Shown here one piece after another: positions 30,935 to 36,988 of a stretch of DNA of 36,988 nt. The notes below the pieces were generated by a model. That model was not told where the DNA came from. It ran no database searches and saw only the letters and a list, made by a program, of their open reading frames with translations. The translations under genes and the position numbers were made by a program. This DNA is from Brevundimonas sp. UBA7534 (GTDB lineage Bacteria > Pseudomonadota > Alphaproteobacteria > Caulobacterales > Caulobacteraceae), in contig NZ_DLMO01000162.1 of NCBI RefSeq assembly GCF_002479325.1, positions 1 to 36,988 of the forward strand. The letters run 5' to 3'. Numbering within the stretch: the stretch's first letter is position 1; every line of letters begins with the position of its first letter.

Positions 30935-31360
30935 GTGGACGTCATCATCTATCACAACCCGGCCTGCGGGACGTCGCGCAACGCTCTGGAGCTCATTCGC
31001 CACGTCGGCATCGAGCCGCACGTCATCGAGTATCTGAGGTCGCCGCCATCGCGCGTCATGATCGCCTGGCTGGCCGAACGAACCGGCAAGCCGCTGCGCG
31101 ACCTGTTGCGCGACAAGGGCACGCCCTTCGCCGACCTGGGCCTCGGGGACCCGGGCCTGACAGACGATCAGTTGCTCGATGCGATCGAGGCCCATCCGAT
31201 CCTGCTCAATCGCCCGATCGTCGTCAGTCCTCTCGGCGTCGGCCTGTGCCGACCGTCCGAGGCCGTTCTGGACCTCCTGCCCGCCGATGATCTCAAGCGG
31301 TTCACCAAGGAGGACGGCGAGGTCGTCATCGAGGCGGCTGGCCTTCGGGTGGCGCGATGA
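30935..31360 (+). CDS. arsC: Arsenate reductase, glutaredoxin-coupled
   Basis: A 141-residue cytoplasmic ArsC reducing As(V) to As(III) with glutathione and glutaredoxin, making the substrate of the efflux protein. Catalytic Cys11 is in YHNPACGTSRN. The arsenate-binding Arg residues follow in EYLRSPPSR and in LLNRPIVVSPLGVGLCRPSE, the usual LxRPIV block. Start codon GTG. The stop overlaps the acr3 start as ATGA. Length fits the E. coli R773-type family. Confidence 0.95.
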   Translation: MDVIIYHNPACGTSRNALELIRHVGIEPHVIEYLRSPPSRVMIAWLAERTGKPLRDLLRDKGTPFADLGLGDPGLTDDQLLDAIEAHPILLNRPIVVSPLGVGLCRPSEAVLDLLPADDLKRFTKEDGEVVIEAAGLRVAR

Positions 31361-32445
31361 TCGATACGCCGGTCACCGACGCGGCCCCGCCGCGCCGCCT
31401 GTCCTTTCTCGACCGCTGGCTGACGGGATGGATCTTCGCCGCCATGGCTTTGGGCGTCGCACTGGGGACTCTGGTTCCCGGCCTGCCCGCCTGGGTCGAC
31501 GGCCTCTCGGTCGGGACCACCAACATTCCGATCGCCATCGGCCTGATCCTGATGATGTATCCTCCGCTGGCCAGGGTCCGGTACGAGGAACTGCCGCGCG
31601 TCTTCGCCGACAAGCGGGTGCTGGCCCTGTCCCTGTTCCAGAACTGGGTGCTGGGCCCTGTGCTGATGTTCGCCCTTGCGGTCATCTTCCTGCGCGACCA
31701 GCCGGAATACATGACCGGCGTGATCCTGATCGGGCTGGCGCGCTGCATCGCCATGGTGCTGGTCTGGAACCAACTGGCGCGGGGCGACGACCAGTATGTC
31801 GCCGGTCTCGTCGCGTTCAACTCGATCTTCCAGATCCTGTTCTTCAGCCTCTACGCCTGGGTCTTCCTCACCGTCCTGCCGCCCCTGTTCGGCCTGCAGG
31901 GCAGCGTGGTGGACGTCAGCGTCTGGACCATCGCCGGCGCCGTTCTCGTCTACCTCGGTCTTCCCTTCCTGGCCGGCTTCCTGACCCGGCGCAGCCTGAT
32001 CGCCCGCCGCGGGGCCGACTGGTACGAGCGGCGCTTCCTGCCGCGCATCGGACCGATCACCCTGATCGCCCTGCTGTTCACCATCGTGGTCATGTTCAGC
32101 CTGAAGGGCGGCGAGGTGGTGGCCCTGCCGCTGGACGCCCTGCGCATCGCCATTCCCCTGACCATCTACTTCCTCGTCATGTTCGTGGTCAGCTTCCTCA
32201 TGGGCAAGCTGATCGATGCCGACTACCCGCGCACGACCGCCCTGGCCTTCACCGCCGCCTCGAACAATTTCGAGCTGGCCATCGCGGTGGCCATCGCGGC
32301 CTTCGGGCTGACCTCGCCGGTCGCCTTCGCTGCGGTCATCGGTCCGCTGGTCGAGGTGCCGGTGCTGATCCTTCTGGTCTCGGTCGCGCTGTGGATGGGC
32401 CGACGCTGGTTTCCGGACACGGCCCCGCCGGCGGACGCCGCCTGA
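31357..32445 (+). CDS. acr3: ACR3-family arsenite efflux transporter
   Basis: A 362-residue inner-membrane arsenite exporter of the bile/arsenite/riboflavin (BART) superfamily with ten predicted helices. Family marks are NIPIAIGLILMMYPPLARVR, YEELPRVFADKRVLALSLFQ and NWVLGPVLMFALAV. The conserved Cys130 is in LIGLARCIAMVLVWNQLARG. FTAASNNFELAIAVAIAAFG and VIGPLVEVPVLILLV mark the C-terminal half. It is the efflux arm of the operon, overlapping arsC by four bases and the acetyltransferase start by one base (TGATG). Confidence 0.95.
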   Translation: MIDTPVTDAAPPRRLSFLDRWLTGWIFAAMALGVALGTLVPGLPAWVDGLSVGTTNIPIAIGLILMMYPPLARVRYEELPRVFADKRVLALSLFQNWVLGPVLMFALAVIFLRDQPEYMTGVILIGLARCIAMVLVWNQLARGDDQYVAGLVAFNSIFQILFFSLYAWVFLTVLPPLFGLQGSVVDVSVWTIAGAVLVYLGLPFLAGFLTRRSLIARRGADWYERRFLPRIGPITLIALLFTIVVMFSLKGGEVVALPLDALRIAIPLTIYFLVMFVVSFLMGKLIDADYPRTTALAFTAASNNFELAIAVAIAAFGLTSPVAFAAVIGPLVEVPVLILLVSVALWMGRRWFPDTAPPADAA

Positions 32446-32864
32446 TGGTCGTGCTGCATCTCCTGGACGCGGATGACGCCGGCCTGATCGCGGCCCTGCA
32501 GGGCGAGGGCCTGCCGGAGCCCGGGGCCGGCCGCTACTTCCGAGCCGACGACGACAGCGCCCTGGCCGGCTACGTCGGCCTGGAAGGAGAGGGGCGGGAC
32601 CTGCTGCTGCGCTCCCTGGTCGTACTCGCTGGCCTGAATTCGCGGGGGCTCGGGAGCCGGATCCTGAGCGCCGCCGAGGCCGCGGCGAGCGAGCTGGGCG
32701 GAGAACGGCTCCACCTGCTCACCACGACGGCCGAGCCCTTCTTCGCCCGGCGCGGCTTCGCCGCCGCAGATCGGGCGGCCGCGCCCGCCGCGATCCGGCG
32801 AACCCGCGAGTTCGCAGACATCTGCCCGGCCTCGGCCGCCTATCTGACCAAGGATCTCGGATGA
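32445..32864 (+). CDS. arsN2: ArsN2-like GNAT acetyltransferase
   Basis: A 139-residue GNAT-fold acetyltransferase found in arsenic operons. ArsN proteins can detoxify organoarsenical antibiotics such as arsinothricin by N-acetylation, though ArsN2 substrates are less certain. The fold shows GYVGLEGEGRDLLLRSLVVL, the acetyl-CoA loop SRGLGSRILSAAEAAA and LLTTTAEPFFARRGFAAADR, then the conserved REFADICPASAAYL tail of ArsN2. The ATG at 32445 overlaps the acr3 stop by one base and its own stop overlaps arsH as ATGA, so it is co-translated with the operon. Confidence 0.85.
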   Translation: MVVLHLLDADDAGLIAALQGEGLPEPGAGRYFRADDDSALAGYVGLEGEGRDLLLRSLVVLAGLNSRGLGSRILSAAEAAASELGGERLHLLTTTAEPFFARRGFAAADRAAAPAAIRRTREFADICPASAAYLTKDLG

Positions 32865-33616
32865 TCTTCGCCCGCCTGCGGCCGCTGCCGGATCCCGATC
32901 ATCTGCCGGCCCTGGACGCGGCCTATCTGTCGAGCAACCCGGCCGCCGGCCTGGGTCCGCACGACCACCCGCCACGCATCCTTCTCCTGTACGGGTCGCT
33001 GCGCGAGCGCTCCTATTCGCGGCTCTGCGTCGAGGAAGCGGCCCGCTTGCTGCAGCGCATGGGATGCGAGACCCGCATCTTCGACCCCTCCGACCTGCCT
33101 CTGCCGGGCTCGCCCGGCGACGACGACCATCCGGCGGTGCGCGAGCTGCGCGAGCACGCCCTGTGGTCGGAGGGCATGGTCTGGTGCAGTCCGGAACGGC
33201 ACGGCCAGGTCTCCGGACTGATGAAGCTGCAGATCGATCACCTGCCATTGAGTTTGGGCGGCATGCGCCCGACCCAGGGCCGCACGCTCGCGGTGATGCA
33301 GGTGTCGGGCGGTTCCCAGAGCTTCAACGCCGTCAACACCCTGCGCCTTCTGGGCCGCTGGATGCGGATGATCACCATTCCCAACCAGTCGAGCGTGGCC
33401 AAGGCCTTTCAGGAGTTCGACGAGGCCGGCCGGATGAAGCCTTCGGCCTACTATGAGCGCATCGTCGATGTGATGGAGGAGCTGGTGCGCTTCACTGTCC
33501 TCACTCGACCGCACGCCACCCAGCTCGTGGACCGCTACTCCGAGCGCAAGGCGGCCGGCAGTCCGGTCGAGGCCGCAGCGGATCTCTCCGCCATCGCCAT
33601 CGCGCGTCAGGCGTGA
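32861..33616 (+). CDS. arsH: ArsH NADPH-dependent FMN oxidoreductase
   Basis: A 251-residue flavodoxin-fold protein that oxidises trivalent methyl- or aryl-arsenicals and reduces quinones; cytoplasmic tetramer. The FMN loop YGSLRERSYSR (GSxRxxSxSR) is followed by WSEGMVWCSPERHGQVSGLM. The very conserved ArsH blocks RPTQGRTLAVMQVSGGSQSF, NAVNTLRLLGRWMRMITIPN and QSSVAKAFQEFDEAGRMKPS are present. It is the last gene of the operon, overlapping arsN2 by four bases. With arsC, acr3 and arsN2 it covers arsenate, arsenite and organoarsenicals. Confidence 0.95.
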   Translation: MIFARLRPLPDPDHLPALDAAYLSSNPAAGLGPHDHPPRILLLYGSLRERSYSRLCVEEAARLLQRMGCETRIFDPSDLPLPGSPGDDDHPAVRELREHALWSEGMVWCSPERHGQVSGLMKLQIDHLPLSLGGMRPTQGRTLAVMQVSGGSQSFNAVNTLRLLGRWMRMITIPNQSSVAKAFQEFDEAGRMKPSAYYERIVDVMEELVRFTVLTRPHATQLVDRYSERKAAGSPVEAAADLSAIAIARQA

Positions 33617-33663
33617 GGCCGCGTCGGCGGCGCCTTGCGGCGTCGCGCGCCTGGCAAAGGTGG

Positions 33664-33687
33664 TAATTCGCCACTTCTGGCGAATTA
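33664..33687. repeat. Perfect inverted repeat between arsH and fic (copy 1)
   Basis: Arms TAATTCGCCA and TGGCGAATTA surround CTTC. It sits tail to tail between arsH and fic. It could form a hairpin but has no T-run, so a terminator role is doubtful. Confidence 0.6.
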
Positions 33688-33703
33688 GGCGGGTTGTTGG
33701 CGG

Positions 33704-33727
33704 TAACTCGCCAGATGTGGCGAACTG
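33704..33727. repeat. Related inverted repeat between arsH and fic (copy 2)
   Basis: Arms TAACTCGCCA and TGGCGAACTG around GATG form a degenerate copy of the preceding repeat, exactly 40 bases on. A further half-site CTGGCGAAG lies near 33768. Confidence 0.55.
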
Positions 33728-33802
33728 CGATCCTCCCTGTTGAGGCTCGGGTCTTGAGCGACCGACCTGGCGAAGTGCCGTGCCGGCGTCGTGCGGTCCC
33801 GC

Positions 33803-34912
33803 CTATCCTCGATCGACCAGCGAATAGCTTGTGCTGCGCCCGCCGCCTTCATCCTTCACGAGGATGCCCCGCCCCACCAGATCGTTGATGTCGCGCAGGG
33901 CCGTGTCGGGCGAGGACCTCGTCAGCGCCGCCCATTTGGTCGAGGTGAGCTTGCCTTCGAAGCCGTCGAGCAGCCGGTTGATGACCGTGCTCTGGCGCTC
34001 GCTCAACGTCTGACCTGCTAGCGCCTCCCAGAAGCGCGCCTTGCGCATGACATGCGTCAGGGTGGTTTCCGCGCCATCGAACGCGCGATCGAGGCAGCCG
34101 AGGAACCAGTCCAGCCAGAGGGACACGTCCAGAGCGCCTTTCTGGGTCGCCTCCAGGGTGGCGTAGTAGTCCTTGCGCTCCAGCCTGATCTGGGCGGACA
34201 TGCTGTAGAAGCGTTGAGCGCTTTTCTCGGAGCGGGCGAGCGCCATGTCGGCGATCGCCCGCGCGATCCGGCCGTTCCCGTCGTCGAACGGGTGGATGGT
34301 CACGAACCACAGGTGGGCGATCGCGGCCTTGAGGACCGGATCCGTCCGCGGCTCGTCATTGAACCAGTCGAGGAACGCCCGCATCTCGTCCTGCAGACGG
34401 TCGGCAAGGGGCGCTTCATAGTGCACGCGCTCTCGTCCGAAGGGGCCCGAGACGACCTGCATCGGGCCGGAGCTCTCGTTGCGCCAGGCGCCGACGACGA
34501 TCCTCGTCATGCCGCTGCGCCCGGTCGGAAACAGGGCGGCGTGCCAGGCGAACAGCCGTTCCTCGGTGAGCGGAGACGCAAAGTTCTGGGTCGCGTCGAG
34601 CATCATTTCGACGACGCCTTCGACGTTGCGATCCGCGTCGGCGAGGGCCCCGATATCCATGCCGAGGCGGCGGGCGATGGAGGATCGCACCTGATCCTTG
34701 TCGAGCAGCTCGCCTTCGATTTCGCTGGATTTCAGGACATCTTCGGTAAGGGTCTCGAGGACGGCTTCAGCGCGGAGGTCGAAGCCGAGCGTGTGCATCC
34801 GGCCAAGCAGAAGGCCCTGGCGATGACGGACGGCTGCGAGGCGATCGGCAAGCGCGTCAGCGCGCCAGTCCAGACGCGGCCAGCCTTCGATCTCATGGAT
34901 GTATTGCGCCAT
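33803..34912 (-). CDS. Class II Fic protein with DUF4172 and winged-helix domains
   Basis: A 369-residue Fic enzyme, likely transferring AMP to a protein hydroxyl. Domains: DUF4172 (about 5-85) holding the inhibitory motif SSEIEGE (62-68, the [S/T]xxxE[G/N] type), a Fic core with the complete motif HPFDDGNGRIAR (207-218) and flap region around VVGAWRNESSGPMQV, and a C-terminal winged helix (about 295-369, with KWAALTRSSPDTALRDINDL and GRGILVKDEGGGRSTSYSL). The winged helix suggests it binds DNA, perhaps its own promoter. The ATG with complement at 34910-34912 has AAGGAG eight bases upstream. It is monocistronic and convergent with arsH. There is no separate toxin or antitoxin gene beside it; the inhibitory helix is built in. 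Confidence 0.93.
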   Translation of the reverse strand: MAQYIHEIEGWPRLDWRADALADRLAAVRHRQGLLLGRMHTLGFDLRAEAVLETLTEDVLKSSEIEGELLDKDQVRSSIARRLGMDIGALADADRNVEGVVEMMLDATQNFASPLTEERLFAWHAALFPTGRSGMTRIVVGAWRNESSGPMQVVSGPFGRERVHYEAPLADRLQDEMRAFLDWFNDEPRTDPVLKAAIAHLWFVTIHPFDDGNGRIARAIADMALARSEKSAQRFYSMSAQIRLERKDYYATLEATQKGALDVSLWLDWFLGCLDRAFDGAETTLTHVMRKARFWEALAGQTLSERQSTVINRLLDGFEGKLTSTKWAALTRSSPDTALRDINDLVGRGILVKDEGGGRSTSYSLVDRG

Positions 34913-35030
34913 TCCCCGCACTCCTTGCGGAGAATATGGGCGCTATTCGCCGCAAGAGCAAGGTTATTCTCCGCGCGAAGTGCGGAGAATAGGGCGCCTA
35001 ATCTCCGCACCAAGGGTGGTCTCCGCACGC
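34911..35030. promoter_or_regulatory. Operator-like array upstream of fic
   Basis: At least six variants of the half-site ATTCTCCGCA lie in 120 bases. There is an inverted pair at 34911-34935 (ATTCCCCGCA/TGCGGAGAAT), a single ATTCGCCGCA at 34945-34954, a second inverted pair at 34966-34990 (ATTCTCCGC/GCGGAGAAT) and direct copies ATCTCCGCAC and TCTCCGCAC at 35001-35010 and about 35020-35028. Placement over the fic start and promoter suggests regulator binding, possibly by Fic's own winged helix. Confidence 0.65.
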
Positions 35031-35140
35031 TATCGGCTGCGGCCCCGCACCTTGGGTATCCGCGGACTGCGCGGCTATCGGCGCCCAAGCAGCTCCGAAA
35101 CCCTGCCAACGGGTCGCAGTTGAGGGCCTCAGACGCCCGC

Positions 35141-36988
35141 TCAAGAGGCTGGGCGCGCGCCTTTCGGCGCCGCATGCCGGGAGAAGCCGACCACGAGGAT
35201 AGCGATCGTCAGAAGCTGAACGGCGACGCCTTCGACCGTCGGATAAAGACCGAGGATCTCGATGCGGGGGATCCACGCCAGCGGATGGACATCGAGCCAG
35301 CCCGCCTCCTGCAGCGCCGCCACCCCCTTGCCGACGAGGACGACCGACAGGATGGCCATCAGGATCGAGCTCAGGGAGAAGAACCGGCCGATCGGGAGGC
35401 GCTTGCTGTAGGCCAGCAAGGCCCAGGCCACCACGGCCAGGATCGCCACCGCCGTAAGGGCGCCGGCCAGCATGCCGAGATGGCCGCCCTGGCTCCAGAT
35501 CGCCGCATAGAACAGGATGGTCTCGAACACCTCGCGGTAGACCACCACGAAGGCCAGCAGGAACAGGAACCAGGCCGACCGTTTCGACAGGGCGTGAGAG
35601 AGCTTGTCGCGGATATAGGTCTGCCAGGCGTCGGCGTGCGACTTGCCGTGCATCCAGATGCCGACCGAGACGAGCACGACGGCCGCCAGAAGCGAGCCGA
35701 ACCCTTCGGTCAGCTCCCGGCTGGCGCCGCTGATGGAGATGAAGAAGGTCGCGGCCGCCCAGGTGGCGCCGCCGGCGACCAGCGCGGCCACCCAGCCGCC
35801 GTGGACGTAGCGCAGCACCTCGGGACGTTCGGCCTTCCTGAGGAAGGCGATCATCGCCACCACGATGAAGATGGCTTCCAGACCTTCGCGCAGCAGGATG
35901 GTGAAGGCGCCGAGGAAGCTGGCGAGATTGTCCGCCTCCTGGGGCGCGAGTGCGCGTTCGGCCGTGTCCAGCAGGGCGTTCGCGCGGGCGACCCGGTCCG
36001 CGACCTCCTGGGCCGGCGCGCCCCTGCTGATCGAGACGCGCAGGTCGGTCATGGCCGTCTCGACCCGCCGCAGCAAGGCGCCGTCGCGGGCGCCCAGCGC
36101 CGGCTCCATCGGTTCGACGCCGTCGAGATAGGCCGACAGGGCCAGGTCGGTCGCGGCCCTGCGATCGCCCCGGCGATAGGCGGCCTCGCTTTCGGCCAGT
36201 CGCGTCCGGGCCAGGGACAGGGTCGATCCCTCGGCGCGGACCGTCGCCTCCGGGTGGCGGCGCAGGTAGGCCGTGACCGCCCGTGCCTTCGTCTCGCCGA
36301 TCCTTGTCGCCAGCTCGGCCGGCGTCGCCTGGGTGAGGGCGGCCAGGTCCGGGAAGACGGCGCGGATCGCCGGGTCGCTCTCCCAGAGGCGTCGACCTTC
36401 GGCGGCTTCGGCGTCGGTGAAGGCGAACCGGCCCACGTAGAAGGCCAGGGCCCAGCGGTCCTCGGCCGGCAGATGGGCGAAGCTGGCCATCGCCGTGCCC
36501 TCCAGCCCCTGATCGATGACCTGGTAGAGGCCGAACACGCTGCGCTGACGGGCGCGCTCCACATCCGCGAAGGCGATCGCGGGCGGATCAAGCCCCTCGG
36601 CGCCCGGGCCGTCGGCGCGTCCGGTCACGCCATGGCAGACCGAGCATTGCTCGGCATAGAGCGTCGCGCCGCGGGCCAGATCAGGCGGGAACGAAGGCGC
36701 CAGCGGGCTCGGATAGGCCGTCAGCACCGCGCCGGCGAGCGCCTTGGCCCGGTCGCCAACGACGCGCGGATCCGCCTTGTCCCTGATGGCCGCCTGCAGG
36801 GCCTCGGCGTCGCGGACCAGACCGGCCTTGGCCGGATTCGGCGGCAGGGCGTCCAGGCGGGTCCGGATCTGGCCGCCGAACTCGATCATCTCCCCGTATT
36901 CGGCCGGATTGGTCACCTGACCGTCGGCCACCGCGCCGGCGTAGTCGACCGCTACATAGTCGAGCAGCCGCCAGGCGACCTGGGCCTC
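35141..36988 (-). CDS. Cytochrome c-FTR1 family iron permease fusion, 5' end outside window
   Basis: An inner-membrane iron permease of the FTR1/EfeU family with a periplasmic cytochrome c domain. It would couple oxidation of Fe(II) to Fe(III) uptake in one polypeptide. 615 codons are visible. The start lies beyond 36988; the frame is open to the edge and the GTG at 36931 is not needed. The N-terminal half carries the haem motif CSVCH followed by GRADGPGAEGLDPPA, with a Met-containing helix after it. The C-terminal half has about seven helices and two iron-binding motifs, LREGLEAIF (canonical REGLE) and YREVFETILFY (REVFE in place of REGxE). It is the next gene after the fic promoter region, on the same strand. 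Confidence 0.9.
   Translation of the reverse strand, partial: EAQVAWRLLDYVAVDYAGAVADGQVTNPAEYGEMIEFGGQIRTRLDALPPNPAKAGLVRDAEALQAAIRDKADPRVVGDRAKALAGAVLTAYPSPLAPSFPPDLARGATLYAEQCSVCHGVTGRADGPGAEGLDPPAIAFADVERARQRSVFGLYQVIDQGLEGTAMASFAHLPAEDRWALAFYVGRFAFTDAEAAEGRRLWESDPAIRAVFPDLAALTQATPAELATRIGETKARAVTAYLRRHPEATVRAEGSTLSLARTRLAESEAAYRRGDRRAATDLALSAYLDGVEPMEPALGARDGALLRRVETAMTDLRVSISRGAPAQEVADRVARANALLDTAERALAPQEADNLASFLGAFTILLREGLEAIFIVVAMIAFLRKAERPEVLRYVHGGWVAALVAGGATWAAATFFISISGASRELTEGFGSLLAAVVLVSVGIWMHGKSHADAWQTYIRDKLSHALSKRSAWFLFLLAFVVVYREVFETILFYAAIWSQGGHLGMLAGALTAVAILAVVAWALLAYSKRLPIGRFFSLSSILMAILSVVLVGKGVAALQEAGWLDVHPLAWIPRIEILGLYPTVEGVAVQLLTIAILVVGFSRHAAPKGARPAS

Noticed and set aside
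31179..32444. Long plus-strand frame preceding arsN2 in the same frame, as a large fusion protein
   Set aside because: The part before 32445 is a shifted reading of arsC and acr3; only the last 139 codons match a GNAT domain.
33664..33727. Inverted repeats read as bidirectional terminators for arsH and fic
   Set aside because: No T-run follows either repeat on either strand, and the AT-rich outer arms are unlike intrinsic terminators.
2164..36988. Second copy of the tRNA-Gln 3' end as the right attachment site
   Set aside because: I found no convincing copy by eye; the far end is probably outside the window or too degraded.

Overview
The window is GC-rich, densely coded alphaproteobacterial DNA. 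The style of the proteins (class I IlvC, FTR1 with a cytochrome c domain, AlpA and DUF4102-type integrase modules, repeated ABC-2/TetR sets) suggests Caulobacteraceae, probably Brevundimonas or a close relative. The genus is inferred from protein style alone. No rRNA, CRISPR array or plasmid origin was seen.

Left edge (1-2163) is chromosomal backbone: the 5' part of thyA, a DUF924 gene, a ketol-acid reductoisomerase whose start abuts the divergent DUF924 start, tRNA-Pro(CGG) and tRNA-Gln(UUG). A tyrosine integrase sits against the 3' end of tRNA-Gln, its reading frame running through the tRNA, with a small excisionase-like gene behind it. This marks the left end of an integrated element. The first cargo is copper handling: a P1B ATPase with YHS and heavy-metal-binding domains, divergent from a CsoR-type repressor and separated from it by a palindromic operator.

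The middle (6.7-28.5 kb) is an accessory metabolic region of small regulator/enzyme pairs: RidA/LysR, SDR/TetR, VOC protein, azoreductase and LysR, a frameshifted alginate-export porin, a cupin, an unknown membrane protein, and a secreted YtcJ-like amidohydrolase. A TetR gene then diverges from a tightly overlapping tolC-hlyD-permease-permease operon that has no ATPase gene. Next is a minus-strand fatty-acid cluster: TetR, 4HBT thioesterase, 3-hydroxyacyl-CoA dehydrogenase, oleate hydratase and a solute-binding-domain protein with no export signal. A perfect 14-bp inverted repeat lies upstream. The likely logic is that an acyl ligand releases TetR, and the cluster hydrates unsaturated fatty acids and processes hydroxyacyl products. 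Beside it lies a short promoter-hairpin-terminator unit that looks like a small RNA.

The right part (28.9-37 kb) starts a second module: a DUF4102-type integrase preceded by spaced direct repeats, a frameshifted alpA-like gene, a complete overlapping arsenic operon (arsR, arsC, acr3, arsN2, arsH), a class II Fic protein with a C-terminal winged helix and a dense set of inverted repeats over its promoter, and a cytochrome c-FTR1 iron permease gene that runs off the right edge. Three gene models (alginate porin, alpA, thioesterase) carry apparent 1-2 base indels. These could be real decay or consensus errors in the assembly.
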